Assembly (NCBI GenBank): GCA_020638875.1
Contig: JACKHS010000002.1
Location: 351,392-415,391, forward strand
Direction of reading: 5' to 3'
Source: Planctomycetota bacterium
Lineage (GTDB): Bacteria > Planctomycetota > UBA1135 > GCA-002686595
Length of the DNA stretch: 64,000 nucleotides
How positions within the stretch are numbered: the stretch's first letter is position 1; every line of letters begins with the position of its first letter. Both the position numbers and the translations under genes were made by a program. Below are positions 20,176-29,437 of this stretch, piece by piece. Below the pieces are notes generated by a model. It did no database searches and had not been told where the DNA came from. It saw nothing but the letters and a program-made list of their open reading frames with translations.

Positions 20176-22278
20176 ATGACCCGCCTCCGCCTGACGCCGC
20201 TCCTCCTCGTCGCCGCCGCTTGCGGCGCCCCGCGTGCCGTCGAGCCCGCGCCCGAGCCCGTGCGGCCGCCCCACGAGGCCGAGCTCGCGCGCACGCTCTC
20301 GCGCGTGCTGTGGCTCGAGGACCGTCGCGACGACGGCGGCGGCGAGCTCGAGAGCTTCGCCGCCTCGGACGACCCGGAGGTGCGCCTCGCGGCGGTGCGT
20401 GCGTTGGGCCGCTTCCCCTACCCCGAGCACGGCGCGCGCGTGAGCGACGCTCTCGTGCGCGCGCTGCGCGACGAGCGCGTCGAGGTGCGCGCGCTCGCGG
20501 CCTTCGGCCTGGGGCTGCGCCTCGACCTCGAGACCTGCGACGCGCTGCTCGGGTCGCTCGAGGACGCCGCGCCCGAAGTGCGCGCGCGCGCCGTCGAGGC
20601 CGCGAGCCGCTTCGGCCCCGGACGCATGCACGAGGAGCTGCTGCACCGGCTCTCGGATCCGTCGGTGCTCGTGCGCGCCGAGGTCGCGCTCGCCCCGCAC
20701 CGCTGGGACGCGCAGGCCCCGCACCGCGAGCTCGTCGACAGCCTGCTGGTCAACGTCGCCATGCGCGCGCCGGCGGCGCTGCGGGCGGCGCGCTTCGGCG
20801 TGGACGAGGCCGACCTCGCGACGATCGAGCCCGAGGACCCCGAGGTGATCTGGCGCGCGCTGTTCAGCCTCGCGCGGCGCAAGGCGGAGCGTGGACGCCC
20901 CGCCTTCCACCTGTGGATCGCCGCGCCGCAGTCGGTCGAGGCGCGCCTGTTCGCGGCGCAGGGCCTCGCCTCGCTGGCCGCGCGCGACGCGCAGAGCCTC
21001 GCGGACCTGCGCGCGGCCCTCGCCGACGAGGACCCGCGCGTGGCCGTCGAGGCGGCGCGCGGGCTCGGCAAGTTCCCCGAGGCGGCCTCGCTCGATCCGC
21101 TCGCGCGCGCGGCGCAGCGCGGCTCGGCGCAGGTGCGCGTCGTCGTGGCGGAGGCGCTCGGCTACTTCAAGGAACACCGCGCCAACGCCGACGCGATCCT
21201 GCAGCGGCTCGCGGGCGACGAGTCGGCCGGCGTGCGCGCCGAGGCCGTCGTCGCGCGCGCGCGCCTGTTCGGCGAGGAGGTCGCGGCCGACCTCGAGCTG
21301 CGCTCGCTCGACCCCGACGCGCGCCTGCGCCGCGCGGTGGCCCGCGCGACCGAGTTCCTCGCGCCGCCCACGGCGCTCGCGATGCTCGACCGCCTCGCGA
21401 GCGACGCGGCGCCGATCGTGGCCAACGAGGCCGTCGAGGCCTACGGGCACTTCCTGGCCGAGGGCGGCCGCGCGCGGACGCAACGCCTGCTGAAGAGCCG
21501 CGAGGGCGTCGACGCCGGCGTGAAGCTGGCGGCGGTCGCGGCGCTGTCGAACGAGCCGCGCGCCGAGGACCTCGAGGCGCTGCTCGCCGCGTACAGCGGC
21601 GCGCAGGGCGACCTCGCCGGCGAGCTGGAGACCGAGGTGCTCGGTGTGGCCGCGCGCGTGAAGGACGATCGCGCGCACGAGCTGCTCCTGCTCGGCGCGC
21701 GCTCGCCGCGTCGCTACACGCGCACGGTCGCGCGGGCGCTGTTCCTCGAGCGCTACCCCGGCGAGGTGTTGCCCGCCGCCGGCGACCCGACGCCGCGGCG
21801 CGGCGAGGTGCCCCCGGCCCGACCCGACCTCGCCAACCCGCTGGTCGAGGTGCGCACCGAGCGCGGCACGATGGTCTTCGAGCTCCTCGCCGACGAGGCG
21901 CCGGTGCACGTGCACAACTTCGTCACGCTCGCGCGCCGGGGCGTCTACGACGGCCTCGACTTCCATCGCGTCGTGCCGGACTTCGTGGTCCAGGGCGGCG
22001 ATCCGCGCGGCGACGGCAACGGCGGGCGCTCGTGGCGCGGCGAGCCGCTGCGGGCCGAGCTCACGCCGCGCAAGTACGTCGCCGGCTCGCTCGGCATGCC
22101 GCGCAACGCCGACCTCGACAGCGGCGGCGGGCAGTTCTTCGTCACCCACCGCCGGACCCCGCACCTCGACGGCCGCTACACGCTCTTCGGGCAGCTCGTG
22201 CAGGGCGCGGAGGTGCTGCAGCGCGTCGAGCTGGGCGACCGCATCCTGTCGGTGACGGTGCGCGGCGCGGCCGAGTGA
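20176..22278 (+). CDS. HEAT-repeat lipoprotein with C-terminal cyclophilin domain
   Basis: This 700-residue protein starts with a lipoprotein signal (LLLVAAAC, Cys at about 15). Residues 40-520 are tandem HEAT-like helical pairs with the recurring 'A.DEDPRVAVEAARGLGKF' pattern. Residues about 550-700 form a cyclophilin-type peptidyl-prolyl isomerase: VRTERGTMVFELLADEAPVHVHNF, GVYDGLDFHRVVPDFVVQGG, GGGQFFVTH. The isomerase core FHRVVPDFVVQGGD is intact. Probably a periplasmic or outer-membrane lipoprotein that holds client proteins on the HEAT scaffold while the isomerase acts. ATG 20176 is chosen because it directly starts the signal sequence. Confidence 0.9.
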   Translation: MTRLRLTPLLLVAAACGAPRAVEPAPEPVRPPHEAELARTLSRVLWLEDRRDDGGGELESFAASDDPEVRLAAVRALGRFPYPEHGARVSDALVRALRDERVEVRALAAFGLGLRLDLETCDALLGSLEDAAPEVRARAVEAASRFGPGRMHEELLHRLSDPSVLVRAEVALAPHRWDAQAPHRELVDSLLVNVAMRAPAALRAARFGVDEADLATIEPEDPEVIWRALFSLARRKAERGRPAFHLWIAAPQSVEARLFAAQGLASLAARDAQSLADLRAALADEDPRVAVEAARGLGKFPEAASLDPLARAAQRGSAQVRVVVAEALGYFKEHRANADAILQRLAGDESAGVRAEAVVARARLFGEEVAADLELRSLDPDARLRRAVARATEFLAPPTALAMLDRLASDAAPIVANEAVEAYGHFLAEGGRARTQRLLKSREGVDAGVKLAAVAALSNEPRAEDLEALLAAYSGAQGDLAGELETEVLGVAARVKDDRAHELLLLGARSPRRYTRTVARALFLERYPGEVLPAAGDPTPRRGEVPPARPDLANPLVEVRTERGTMVFELLADEAPVHVHNFVTLARRGVYDGLDFHRVVPDFVVQGGDPRGDGNGGRSWRGEPLRAELTPRKYVAGSLGMPRNADLDSGGGQFFVTHRRTPHLDGRYTLFGQLVQGAEVLQRVELGDRILSVTVRGAAE

Positions 22279-22522
22279 GGCCGTCGTCCCGGGGCGGCCC
22301 GGGTTGTGCACGATCCGCCCACGGGAGCGCCCGCGGACGGTGGACAATCGGCGGAGAGAGCCCCTAAGTCCGCTCCAGCGAGCGACTTGGAGTTCTCCAC
22401 AAGGGGCGGGTGGCGTGTGCACAAGTGCCCCGGCTCCATTCGCCGCGCGCGAGCTGCCGACAGGGGGGGCAGCCCTGCCTCTGCCCGCCCGGGGAGAGGC
22501 CTCGTCCCCCTTGCAGCGCACC

Positions 22523-23704
22523 ATGACTCAGCGGCTCCTCGCCTTCGCCCTCCTCGCCGTCTTCGGGAGCATCGGCCTGACCTACGTGGACCACCGCGTG
22601 GACTCCCTGGAGCGCTCGGGCAGCGCCACGCCGACGCGCGTCTCGTCGCTCGGCCGCGAGCTGGCGCTGGTCCGCGCCGAGCTCACGCGCTCGCAGGAGC
22701 GCCTCGAGCGCTACGAGGCCGACCGCGAGGAAGCGACGGTGCTCGGCGAGCGCCTGGTGGAGGTCGAGGCCGAGCTGCGCTGTGCGCGCGCCGAGCTCGA
22801 CGCGCAGGCGGAGGACTTCGCCACGCAGCGCCGCGCGCTCGAGGAAGGCCGCGCGCGCCGCGAGCGCCTGCTCACCGAGACGCTCGGCACCCGCTGGCGC
22901 GACCTGAGCCGCGACCTCGACGCGCGCTGGGAGAACGTACACCGCACGCTCGAGGCGACGGCCAAGCTCGCGCAGGAGAGCCGCGCCGGCCTCGCCTCGC
23001 TCGAGCGCAACATGGGCGAGCCCGCCGACCCGGCCGCCCGCCAGGCCACGCAGTGGGCCGAGCTGATGGGGCCGACGGTGCAGCTCACCGACGAGGCCAC
23101 CGTGGGCAGCGGCGTGCTGCTCGCGTCCCACCCCCTGCCGGACGGCAGCGGCTGGCGCACGTATCTCCTGACCGCCTGGCACGTCGTGCGCGACATCCTC
23201 GACGACCCGGCCGTGCTCGATCAGCCGGTGCCCGTGCACGTCTACCGCGAGGAAGGCGGCTACGCGGCCGAGACGGCGCACCTCGTGATCCACGACGCGA
23301 ACCTCGACGCGGCGCTGCTCGTGCTCGACAGCACGGCGCGCTTCGACCACGGCGCGCGACTGGCGTCGTGGGACCGGCTCGACACGGTGCGCACGTTCGA
23401 CGAGGTCTACGCGGTGGGCTGCCCGCTCGGCAACGACCCGATCCCCACGCGCGGCGAGGTGGCCGACGTGCACCACCAGGTCGACGGCCAGCACTACTGG
23501 ATGATCAGCGCACCGACGTACATCGGCAACTCGGGCGGCGGCATCTACGACGCGCACACGCACGAGCTGCTCGGGCTGTTCTCGAAGATCTACACGCACG
23601 GCAACCTGCGGCCGACCATCGTGCCGCACATGGGGCTCGTCACGCCGATCGGCGAGATCTACGCCTGGATGAGCGAGCAGGGGTACGCCAGCCTCGTGCC
23701 CTGA
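22523..23704 (+). CDS. Membrane-anchored trypsin-like serine protease with coiled coil
   Basis: A 393-residue protein. An N-terminal membrane helix (LLAFALLAVFGSIGL) is followed by about 120 residues of charged heptad-like coiled coil. A chymotrypsin-fold protease starts at about 185. The catalytic triad is visible: His in TAWHVV, Asp in DANLDAALLV, Ser in GNSGGGIYD. It is shorter than DegP-type proteases and has no PDZ domain. It is probably periplasmic, held by the coiled coil. The 244-base upstream region carries the inverted repeat TTGTGCAC (22304-22311) / GTGCACAA (22417-22424) as a possible operator. Confidence 0.87.
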   Translation: MTQRLLAFALLAVFGSIGLTYVDHRVDSLERSGSATPTRVSSLGRELALVRAELTRSQERLERYEADREEATVLGERLVEVEAELRCARAELDAQAEDFATQRRALEEGRARRERLLTETLGTRWRDLSRDLDARWENVHRTLEATAKLAQESRAGLASLERNMGEPADPAARQATQWAELMGPTVQLTDEATVGSGVLLASHPLPDGSGWRTYLLTAWHVVRDILDDPAVLDQPVPVHVYREEGGYAAETAHLVIHDANLDAALLVLDSTARFDHGARLASWDRLDTVRTFDEVYAVGCPLGNDPIPTRGEVADVHHQVDGQHYWMISAPTYIGNSGGGIYDAHTHELLGLFSKIYTHGNLRPTIVPHMGLVTPIGEIYAWMSEQGYASLVP

Positions 23705-23725
23705 GCGCGCGCCCTCGAACGCGAT

Positions 23726-23758
23726 CGGCCCGCCCCGCACCGAGTGCGAGGCGGGCCG
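23726..23758. terminator. Hairpin terminator between protease and porin genes
   Basis: The arms CGGCCCGCC (23726-23734) and GGCGGGCCG (23750-23758) form a perfect 9-bp stem followed by CTCTCTT on the plus strand. It lies between two convergent genes. Confidence 0.75.
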
Positions 23759-23787
23759 CTCTCTTGGAGGCGCTCCGCGCGGTCGCG

Positions 23788-25116
23788 TTAGAACGAGTAG
23801 GCCAACCAGGCCCAGAACTTCTGGGTGTCGGTCCCGAAGTTGTCGGCGTCGTAGTCGGCGAACTTCACGCCCAGCTCGACCTCGCAGGAGAAGGTGTGGA
23901 CGGCTTGGAGGTCGAGCTCCGTGCCGTAGTCGCCGCCGCCGCCCGTCTCGGGCGAGAACTCGTGGTACACCGCCGTGAGGTTGGTGTCGCCGAGCTTGTA
24001 GGCGCCGAGCAGGTAGAGGTCCTCCATGCCGTTGATGGGGTTGTTCAAGCCACCGGCGAGGAACTGGTCGGCCCAGCCCTGGTGGGCGTGCGCGGTGGCG
24101 AGCGGCGTCGAGAACTGCTGGTCGCCGCCGGTGCCGCCCTCGAGGACCTCGTAGCCGCCCTTGACGGTGACGCCCTTGAACTTCGCGCCGATCACGCCGT
24201 GCATGTAGCCGGCGTCGACCTTGTTCGGGTTGCTGGCGACGTCGTTCTGGTGGGCGAGCTCACCGGTGTACAGCAGGGTCCACTTGTCGAACGCGTGGCT
24301 GCCGTCGAGACGCAGGCCGTAGGTGAAGGTGTTGAGCGCCTTCGCGTCGGGCACGTCGAGGTAGTAGCCGTAGGCCGTCAGCTTGCCGACGTCGTCGAAG
24401 TCCTTGCTGACGTTCAGCGCGTGGCTGTTGGAGTCGAGGTCGCCGGCGACCGAGGTCGGCCCGAAGATGCGGTTGATGTGGTCGATGTAGGCGTAGACCA
24501 CGGTGACGCCCTCGAAGTCCGGCTTGACGTAGGAGACCGCGTCGAAGGTCTGCTCCGTCTGGCGCCAGCCGACGTTGCCGATGAAGCGGTCGTTGTCGAG
24601 CTTGATGCGCTGGCGGCCGATCTTCAGCGTGCCGTCCCAGAGGTTGTCGTAGCTCGCGTAGAGCTGGTTCACGACGGTGACCTGCGGATCGGCGACGACC
24701 GGGCGATCGGTCTGGCCGTTGATCGTGTCGTTGTACTCCTCGAAACCGCCGGGGATCCCGGAGACGTCGGAGAACTCGATCAGGCCCTTCCAGTGCTTGT
24801 AGTCGGCCGACTCGTAACCGAGGCGCGTGCGCAGCGTCGAGGCGCGGGCGTCCTTGGTGATGCCGACCTGGTCGACGTTCTCGAAGCGGTAGCGGAAGTT
24901 CATCCAGAAGCGCCCCGCCTGGAGCTTCTCCTTGAGCCCCTTCAGGTTGAACTCACCCTCTTCCGCAGGCACGGCCGGCGCGGCGGTCGCCTCGGCGCTC
25001 CCGCTCTCGGTGTTGACGGGACCGGCAGCGGCGACGCCGCCGAGGAGGGCGGTGCTCGCGAGCAGCAGGGACCCACGCTGGAACCACTCGCTCGTGGTGG
25101 TCTGCATGATGTTCAT
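23788..25116 (-). CDS. Outer-membrane beta-barrel (porin / alginate-export-like)
   Basis: A 442-residue protein. A signal peptide (LLLASTALLGGVAAAG) is followed by a low-complexity Ala/Glu linker. Alternating beta-strands of an outer-membrane barrel follow (FWMNFRYRFENVDQ, LRTRLGYESADYKHW, LKIGRQRIKLDNDRFIG) and the protein ends in the classic aromatic C-terminus WAWLAYSF. The R-x-R-x-G-Y and GRQRI...DN motifs resemble the alginate-export/OprD-like barrel family. It should be a 16-18-stranded channel for small solutes. The substrate is unknown. ATG 25116 is chosen over ATG 25107 because a GAAGAG lies before it. Confidence 0.82.
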   Translation of the reverse strand: MNIMQTTTSEWFQRGSLLLASTALLGGVAAAGPVNTESGSAEATAAPAVPAEEGEFNLKGLKEKLQAGRFWMNFRYRFENVDQVGITKDARASTLRTRLGYESADYKHWKGLIEFSDVSGIPGGFEEYNDTINGQTDRPVVADPQVTVVNQLYASYDNLWDGTLKIGRQRIKLDNDRFIGNVGWRQTEQTFDAVSYVKPDFEGVTVVYAYIDHINRIFGPTSVAGDLDSNSHALNVSKDFDDVGKLTAYGYYLDVPDAKALNTFTYGLRLDGSHAFDKWTLLYTGELAHQNDVASNPNKVDAGYMHGVIGAKFKGVTVKGGYEVLEGGTGGDQQFSTPLATAHAHQGWADQFLAGGLNNPINGMEDLYLLGAYKLGDTNLTAVYHEFSPETGGGGDYGTELDLQAVHTFSCEVELGVKFADYDADNFGTDTQKFWAWLAYSF

Positions 25117-25294
25117 CGCTCTTCGATGGGGTTGGGGTAGCTCGAGCTCTCGACTCGAAGGGCTCCTCGGGAGGCCAAAGCGAGGAGGGTGCGGCCCCCG
25201 CGCGATGCGATCCATGCGAATCAGTACGCAGTTCCGAAGCTCCTGCCGCGAAGAGGGCCTCCGAGGGCCCGTCTCCGAGGGCATCCCGAAACGA

Positions 25295-25324
25295 GGCGGC
25301 GGAGAGCGCGAGCCCTCCGCCGCC
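25295..25324 (-). terminator. Terminator hairpin of secreted paralog A
   Basis: A perfect 10-bp stem GGCGGCGGAG / CTCCGCCGCC with a 10-base loop, followed in the minus direction by TCGTTT. It has a close relative (28 of 33 bases by hand) at 26401-26433 behind the neighbouring paralog, including one compensatory A-T to G-C pair change. Confidence 0.75.
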
Positions 25325-25359
25325 GCGCAGGATCGGGGCTGCCCGCCCCCGCGCCGTCC

Positions 25360-26127
25360 TCACAGGAACAGCGCGTAGGTCACCTTGAGCGTGCCGAGGA
25401 GCTGCTGCTCGAGCGGATCGTCGTTGCCGAGCACGATGACCTTGTGCCGCGGCGCGAAGGCGTTCGCGGCGTCAGCCGTGCCGAGCGGAGACTCGATCGC
25501 GGACGGCGGCAGCTTCGAGCCGAGGCCCGTCTGCGTGCCGCCCGCGGGCAGCAGGGGCCGACAGGGCAACGGTCCGACGCTCACTTCCGGCGGACCGAGA
25601 GTCTGCGGCGGCGCAAGCTCGGCGTGGATCACGGGCCGCTGCGGCGGGTGCGCGACGAGCAGGTGCGTGACGATCTGACCCGAGACCTCGCCGACCTTGC
25701 AGCACAGGCCCTTCTCGGTGCGTTGGAAGGCGTGCACGTCGAAGTGACCGTAGCCGCTCGGGCCGACGTAGTAGGTCCCTTGCACGACCGCGATCGGCTC
25801 GGGCAGCACCGCGGGGATCGTGCCCGCGGGCGGAGCTTCGCGCAGGTAGCCGTAGACGCCGCCCATGAACTCGCGCACCTCGTACGGGAATCCGCACCAG
25901 GGCACGAAGCACGTGAGCTCGGCGTCGAGGGTGTACGCGTGACGACCCTGCTCGTCGAGCAGGACCGCGTTGAAGCGCCCGGCGTAGTCGGGCAGCGGGA
26001 AGACGACGCGACCGAAGCCCTCGCCCGTGTGGAACGCGGGCTTGGTCTCGGCGTTCCCGAACGCCGGAGCCGCGGTGAGGGCCGCGCCGACGAGCGCGGC
26101 GAGGAAGAGATGTTTGACGCTCAGCAT
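25360..26127 (-). CDS. Secreted protein of unknown function, paralog A of a tandem pair
   Basis: A 255-residue protein with a signal peptide (LFLAALVGAALTAAPAFG). The first 170 residues align with the neighbouring gene at 26468. Shared landmarks are VVFPLPDYAGRF, LDEQGRHAYTLDAEL, GGVYGYLREAP, a G-x-x-DVHAFQRTEKG core and KVGEVSG. The last 85 residues are Pro-rich and differ. Several cysteines (FVPWCGF, GLCCKVG) suggest export and disulfides. The ribosome site GGAGAGG lies 6 bases before the ATG. No known family recognised; likely a beta-rich extracellular protein. Confidence 0.7.
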   Translation of the reverse strand: MLSVKHLFLAALVGAALTAAPAFGNAETKPAFHTGEGFGRVVFPLPDYAGRFNAVLLDEQGRHAYTLDAELTCFVPWCGFPYEVREFMGGVYGYLREAPPAGTIPAVLPEPIAVVQGTYYVGPSGYGHFDVHAFQRTEKGLCCKVGEVSGQIVTHLLVAHPPQRPVIHAELAPPQTLGPPEVSVGPLPCRPLLPAGGTQTGLGSKLPPSAIESPLGTADAANAFAPRHKVIVLGNDDPLEQQLLGTLKVTYALFL

Positions 26128-26226
26128 GGCGAGCCTCTCCATCGTCTTGGTCGGAGGACGTCGCACCGGCTCGCGGGGCGCCCTCGGCGCCTTCCGTCGG
26201 CTCGTCGGGCGAGGCTCCCCCAGGGT

Positions 26227-26241
26227 GTCTCTGCCATGCGG
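26227..26241 (-). promoter_or_regulatory. Conserved leader motif upstream of paralog A
   Basis: GTCTCTGCCATGCGG on the plus strand matches 27485-27499 at 14 of 15 bases and lies about 100 bases before the start codon of paralog A. A GCGCTTTTCGC at about 26327 also has a counterpart in the other leader at similar spacing. The rest of the 340-base gap 26128-26467 holds no gene. Confidence 0.45.
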
Positions 26242-26402
26242 GGGACGTCCTGCACACCTCCCGAGCCAGTGAGCCTCCGACGCCCGTATTGTCGCTCCGC
26301 GCGTGTGCGCTGGAGGTCTCCGCGGGCGCTTTTCGCGCGCGCGCTGATCCCGAACGGGTCATGCGCACGAGAGCCCAGAGCGCCGCGCCGCGCCACGCAG
26401 GA

Positions 26403-26432
26403 GGCGGCGAGGAGCCCGAGCTCCCCGCCGCC
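26403..26432 (-). terminator. Terminator hairpin of secreted paralog B
   Basis: The arms GGCGGCGAGG and CCCCGCCGCC pair with one mismatch, and the stem extends inward by AG/CT. Homologous to the hairpin behind paralog A. Confidence 0.7.
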
Positions 26433-26467
26433 GAGCGCGCGAGATCCTGCCCCGTTCGCGCGCGGGC

Positions 26468-27397
26468 TCAGTGCAGGATGACGTAGCGCAGCTTGCAGCG
26501 GCCGACGCGCACGCTGTCGAGCGGCGCGTCCCCGCCCAGCGCGACGAACGCCTGACCGACGCCGCCGGTCGCGCTCGCGCTCTCCACGCCGAGCTTGTAC
26601 GGCGTCTCGAGGATGCCGAGGCCGGCGAAGGCGGCGGGCGGCTGCAGCGTGGTGACACCGGGCGTACCGGCCGGGCTCGGCGTCTCGACGCCGAGCTTCC
26701 ACGGCGTCCCGACCTGCGCGAGCGGGCCGCTGCTCGACGCGCCTTGCGCGCCGCCGCCGGCGAAGGCGGTCGACGCCGCCTTCTTCTTCGCGGTGAGCGC
26801 CTGCGCGAGCGCGCTCGTGCTGCCCGAACCGCCGCCCGTCGTGCTGCTGACGCTCGGCTTCGCCACCGCGCCGAGCGCCGCCTGCTTCTTCTTCATCTGC
26901 GCGTCGACGATGCTCGCGTCCGGCGGCTGCGCGTACAGCACGGTCGACACGAACTCGCCGGAGAGCGCGCCGACCTTGCGCCACGTGCCTTTCTCGGTGC
27001 GCTCGTACGCGTGCAGGTCGAGCACGCCGGTGTCGTCCGCGTCGAGGCGCCAGGTGCCCTCGACGACCGCGAACGGTTGGCCGAGCGCAGCGCCGCCGAC
27101 CGGCGCCTCGCGCAGGAAGCCGTACACGCCGCCCTGCGCGCCACCGCCGCTCCAGCCGAAGCCGCAGCTGGGCAAGAAGCCGCCGAGGTGCGCGTCGAGC
27201 GTGAAGCGCGTCGCGCCCTTCTCGTCGACGAGGCGCGCGTCGAGGCGCCCGGTGCAGTCGGGCATCGGGAAGACCATGGGGCCGTCGCCGAAGCCGTCGA
27301 AGAGCTCGGGCTTCGTGCTGCTGCCGGCGGTCGCCGCGGGAGTGAAGAGGGCCGCGCCTGCCAACGCGGCCAGGAAGAAGCGTTGCGTCTTCGACAT
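26468..27397 (-). CDS. Secreted protein of unknown function, paralog B of a tandem pair
   Basis: A 309-residue protein with a signal peptide (FFLAALAGAALFTPAATA). Its first 175 residues match paralog A: MVFPMPDCTGRLDARL, GATRFTLDAHL, GGVYGFLREAPVGG, LDLHAYERTEKGTW, RKVGALSGEF. The C-terminal half is different, Gly/Ser/Ala-rich, with two copies of an 'xTPWKLGVE / ETPYKLGVE' motif and a final strand VRVGRCKLRYVILH. The ribosome site AAGGAG is 9 bases before ATG 27397. Function unknown. Gene, leader and terminator all look duplicated relative to paralog A. Confidence 0.7.
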   Translation of the reverse strand: MSKTQRFFLAALAGAALFTPAATAGSSTKPELFDGFGDGPMVFPMPDCTGRLDARLVDEKGATRFTLDAHLGGFLPSCGFGWSGGGAQGGVYGFLREAPVGGAALGQPFAVVEGTWRLDADDTGVLDLHAYERTEKGTWRKVGALSGEFVSTVLYAQPPDASIVDAQMKKKQAALGAVAKPSVSSTTGGGSGSTSALAQALTAKKKAASTAFAGGGAQGASSSGPLAQVGTPWKLGVETPSPAGTPGVTTLQPPAAFAGLGILETPYKLGVESASATGGVGQAFVALGGDAPLDSVRVGRCKLRYVILH

Positions 27398-27484
27398 GGT
27401 GATGGACTCCTTCGTTCCGATCGAGGTGGGCGAGCTCGCGCGACGGCGCCGCACGTGCGGTGCACCACTCGCGACGCTGCGGGA

Positions 27485-27499
27485 GTCTCTGCCGTGCGG
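27485..27499 (-). promoter_or_regulatory. Conserved leader motif upstream of paralog B
   Basis: GTCTCTGCCGTGCGG on the plus strand is the counterpart of 26227-26241. It lies 88 bases before the start codon of paralog B. A GCGCCTTTTTCGC at about 27584 parallels the T-run in the other leader. Confidence 0.45.
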
Positions 27500-27611
27500 A
27501 CTGCGCGTCCGCGACTCGCCGAGCGTCAGGGCTCGCGTTCCTCCACGTAAGCGCCGGGCGTCACGCGGTCGGAGGAGTTCCTCGCGCCTTTTTCGCTCCG
27601 CTCGATACGGA

Positions 27612-27644
27612 GCGGGGCCCGACGCGCTCGACGTCGGGCCCCGC
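27612..27644 (-). terminator. purH terminator hairpin
   Basis: A perfect 13-bp stem, GCGGGGCCCGACG (27612-27624) / CGTCGGGCCCCGC (27632-27644), with a 7-base loop 22 bases beyond the purH stop. No U-tract follows. Confidence 0.75.
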
Positions 27645-27666
27645 GCCACGCGCGCGCCGCGCGCGA

Positions 27667-29259
27667 TCAGTGGCGGAAGTGGCGCTCGCCGGTGAAGACC
27701 ATCGCGGCGCCGCGCGCGTCGCACGCCGCGATCACCTCGTCGTCGCGCACCGAGCCGCCGGGCTGCAGGATCGCGCGCACTCCGGCCTCGATCGCGGTCT
27801 CGACGCCGTCGGGGAACGGGAAGAACGCGTCGGAAGCGAGCACGGCGCCGGCGACGTCCTCGCCCGACTTGTGGATCGCGAGCCGCACCGCGTCGACGCG
27901 GCTCATCTGACCCGCGCCCACGCCGAGCACGCGCGTGCCCTTGGCGAGCACGATCGCGTTGGACTTGACGTGCTTGGCGATGCGCTCGGCGAAGAGCAGC
28001 GCGTGCACGTCCTCCTCGGCGACCTGCGCCTGCGTCTTGCACACGAGCTGCTCGGGCGAGCTCGCGGCGAGGTCACGACCTTGCAGCAGGAAGCCGCCCA
28101 CGAGCTTCTTCACCTCGAGGTCCGCGGCGCGGCGCGAGTCGGGCCCGAACGCCCCGCAGGCGAGCAGGCGCACGCTCTTGCCCCACTTGGGCTTCTTCGT
28201 GAGCAGGTCGAACGCGTCGTCGTCGAAGCTCGGCGCGACGATGGCCTCGACGAAGCGGTTGCCCGAGACGAGGAAGTCCGCGCACGCCAGGTTCACCGGC
28301 CGCGTGAAGGCCAGCACGGAGCCGAAGGCCGAGAGCGGGTCGCCCGCCCACGCGGCCTCGAGCGCGGCCTCGATCGTGTCGGCCGCCGCCGCGCCGCACG
28401 GGTTGTTGTGCTTGGTGACGGCGACGAACGGGGCGGCGAACTCCTTCGCCAGCGCGTGCGCGGCGTCGAGGTCGACGAGGTTGTTGTACGAGAGCGCCTT
28501 GCCGTTGAGCACCTCGGCCGTCGCGACGCTGGGCTCGTCCTCGCCGCTCACGCGGTAGAAGGCCGCGAGCTGGTGCGGGTTCTCGCCGTAGCGCAGCTCG
28601 AGCGTCTTCTCTCCGGCCAGCGCGTACGTCGCCGGGAAGGGCGTCGCGCTCTTCCCGTCGGCGACCTCCTGCGCGAACATCCAGCGGCTGATCGCCGCGT
28701 CGTAGCGCGCGGTGAGCGCGAAGGCCTTGCAGGCGAGCTCGCGCCGCAAGTCGTCCCCGAGCGCGCCGCCGTGCGCCTCCAGCTCGGCGAGCACGCGGCC
28801 GTAGTCGGCCGGATCGGTGACGATGCCGACGTAGCGGTGGTTCTTCGCGGCCGAGCGCACCATCGACGGCCCGCCGATGTCGATCTGCTCGATCGCCTCG
28901 GCGCGCGTGACGCCGGCCTTCTTCACGGTGGCCTCGAAGGGGTAGAGGTTCACCACCACGAGGTCGATGCCCTCGATGCCGTGCGCCGTCATGGCGCTCG
29001 TGTGCGTGGCCTCCTCGCGCAGCGCCAGGATCCCGCCGTGGACCTTCGGGTGCAGCGTCTTCACGCGCCCGTCCATCATCTCGGGGAAGCCGGTGTACTC
29101 GGACACCTCCGTGACGGGGACGCCGCCCCGCTGGAGGGCGGCGTAGGTGCCGCCGGTGGAGAGCAGCTCGATGCCGAGCTGGCTCAGGGCGCGGGCGAAG
29201 TTCTCGATGCCGGTCTTGTCGGAGACGCTGACCAGCGCGCGACGGATCTTGTGTTGCAT
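27667..29259 (-). CDS. purH: Bifunctional AICAR formyltransferase / IMP cyclohydrolase
   Basis: A 530-residue protein. The N-terminal IMP cyclohydrolase domain has [41 protein letters not shown] and NLYPFEATV. The AICARFT domain has KHNNPCGAA, with the catalytic K-H pair, and the C-terminal [10 protein letters not shown] ... [14 protein letters not shown]. It performs the last two steps of purine synthesis to IMP. It is divergent from the sulfatase-like gene across 178 bases that show no clear riboswitch. Confidence 0.97.
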   Translation of the reverse strand: MQHKIRRALVSVSDKTGIENFARALSQLGIELLSTGGTYAALQRGGVPVTEVSEYTGFPEMMDGRVKTLHPKVHGGILALREEATHTSAMTAHGIEGIDLVVVNLYPFEATVKKAGVTRAEAIEQIDIGGPSMVRSAAKNHRYVGIVTDPADYGRVLAELEAHGGALGDDLRRELACKAFALTARYDAAISRWMFAQEVADGKSATPFPATYALAGEKTLELRYGENPHQLAAFYRVSGEDEPSVATAEVLNGKALSYNNLVDLDAAHALAKEFAAPFVAVTKHNNPCGAAAADTIEAALEAAWAGDPLSAFGSVLAFTRPVNLACADFLVSGNRFVEAIVAPSFDDDAFDLLTKKPKWGKSVRLLACGAFGPDSRRAADLEVKKLVGGFLLQGRDLAASSPEQLVCKTQAQVAEEDVHALLFAERIAKHVKSNAIVLAKGTRVLGVGAGQMSRVDAVRLAIHKSGEDVAGAVLASDAFFPFPDGVETAIEAGVRAILQPGGSVRDDEVIAACDARGAAMVFTGERHFRH

Positions 29260-29437
29260 GGGGGCTCCAGCCCACCCGGGCTCGAAGACGGGAGCCGGCG
29301 CGATCGCCGGCGGAGGGGGTCCTGGGCCCTCGCGGGGGCCCTCGCAAGCGCGAGAGTGTAGCTCACGCCTCCGCGCTGCCTCGCGCGCGCGGCGCGGAAG
29401 TCCGACGCCCGCGCGGCGCGCCGACTATCATGCGCGC

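Noticed and set aside
22391..22403. TTCTCCACA resembling a DnaA box
   Set aside because: A single near-match with one mismatch, no cluster and no replication genes nearby; not enough for an origin.
29430..29437. Alternative ATG at 29430 for the first sulfatase-like gene
   Set aside because: It is in a different frame from the signal peptide; ATG 29438 is the one that leads into the lipoprotein signal.
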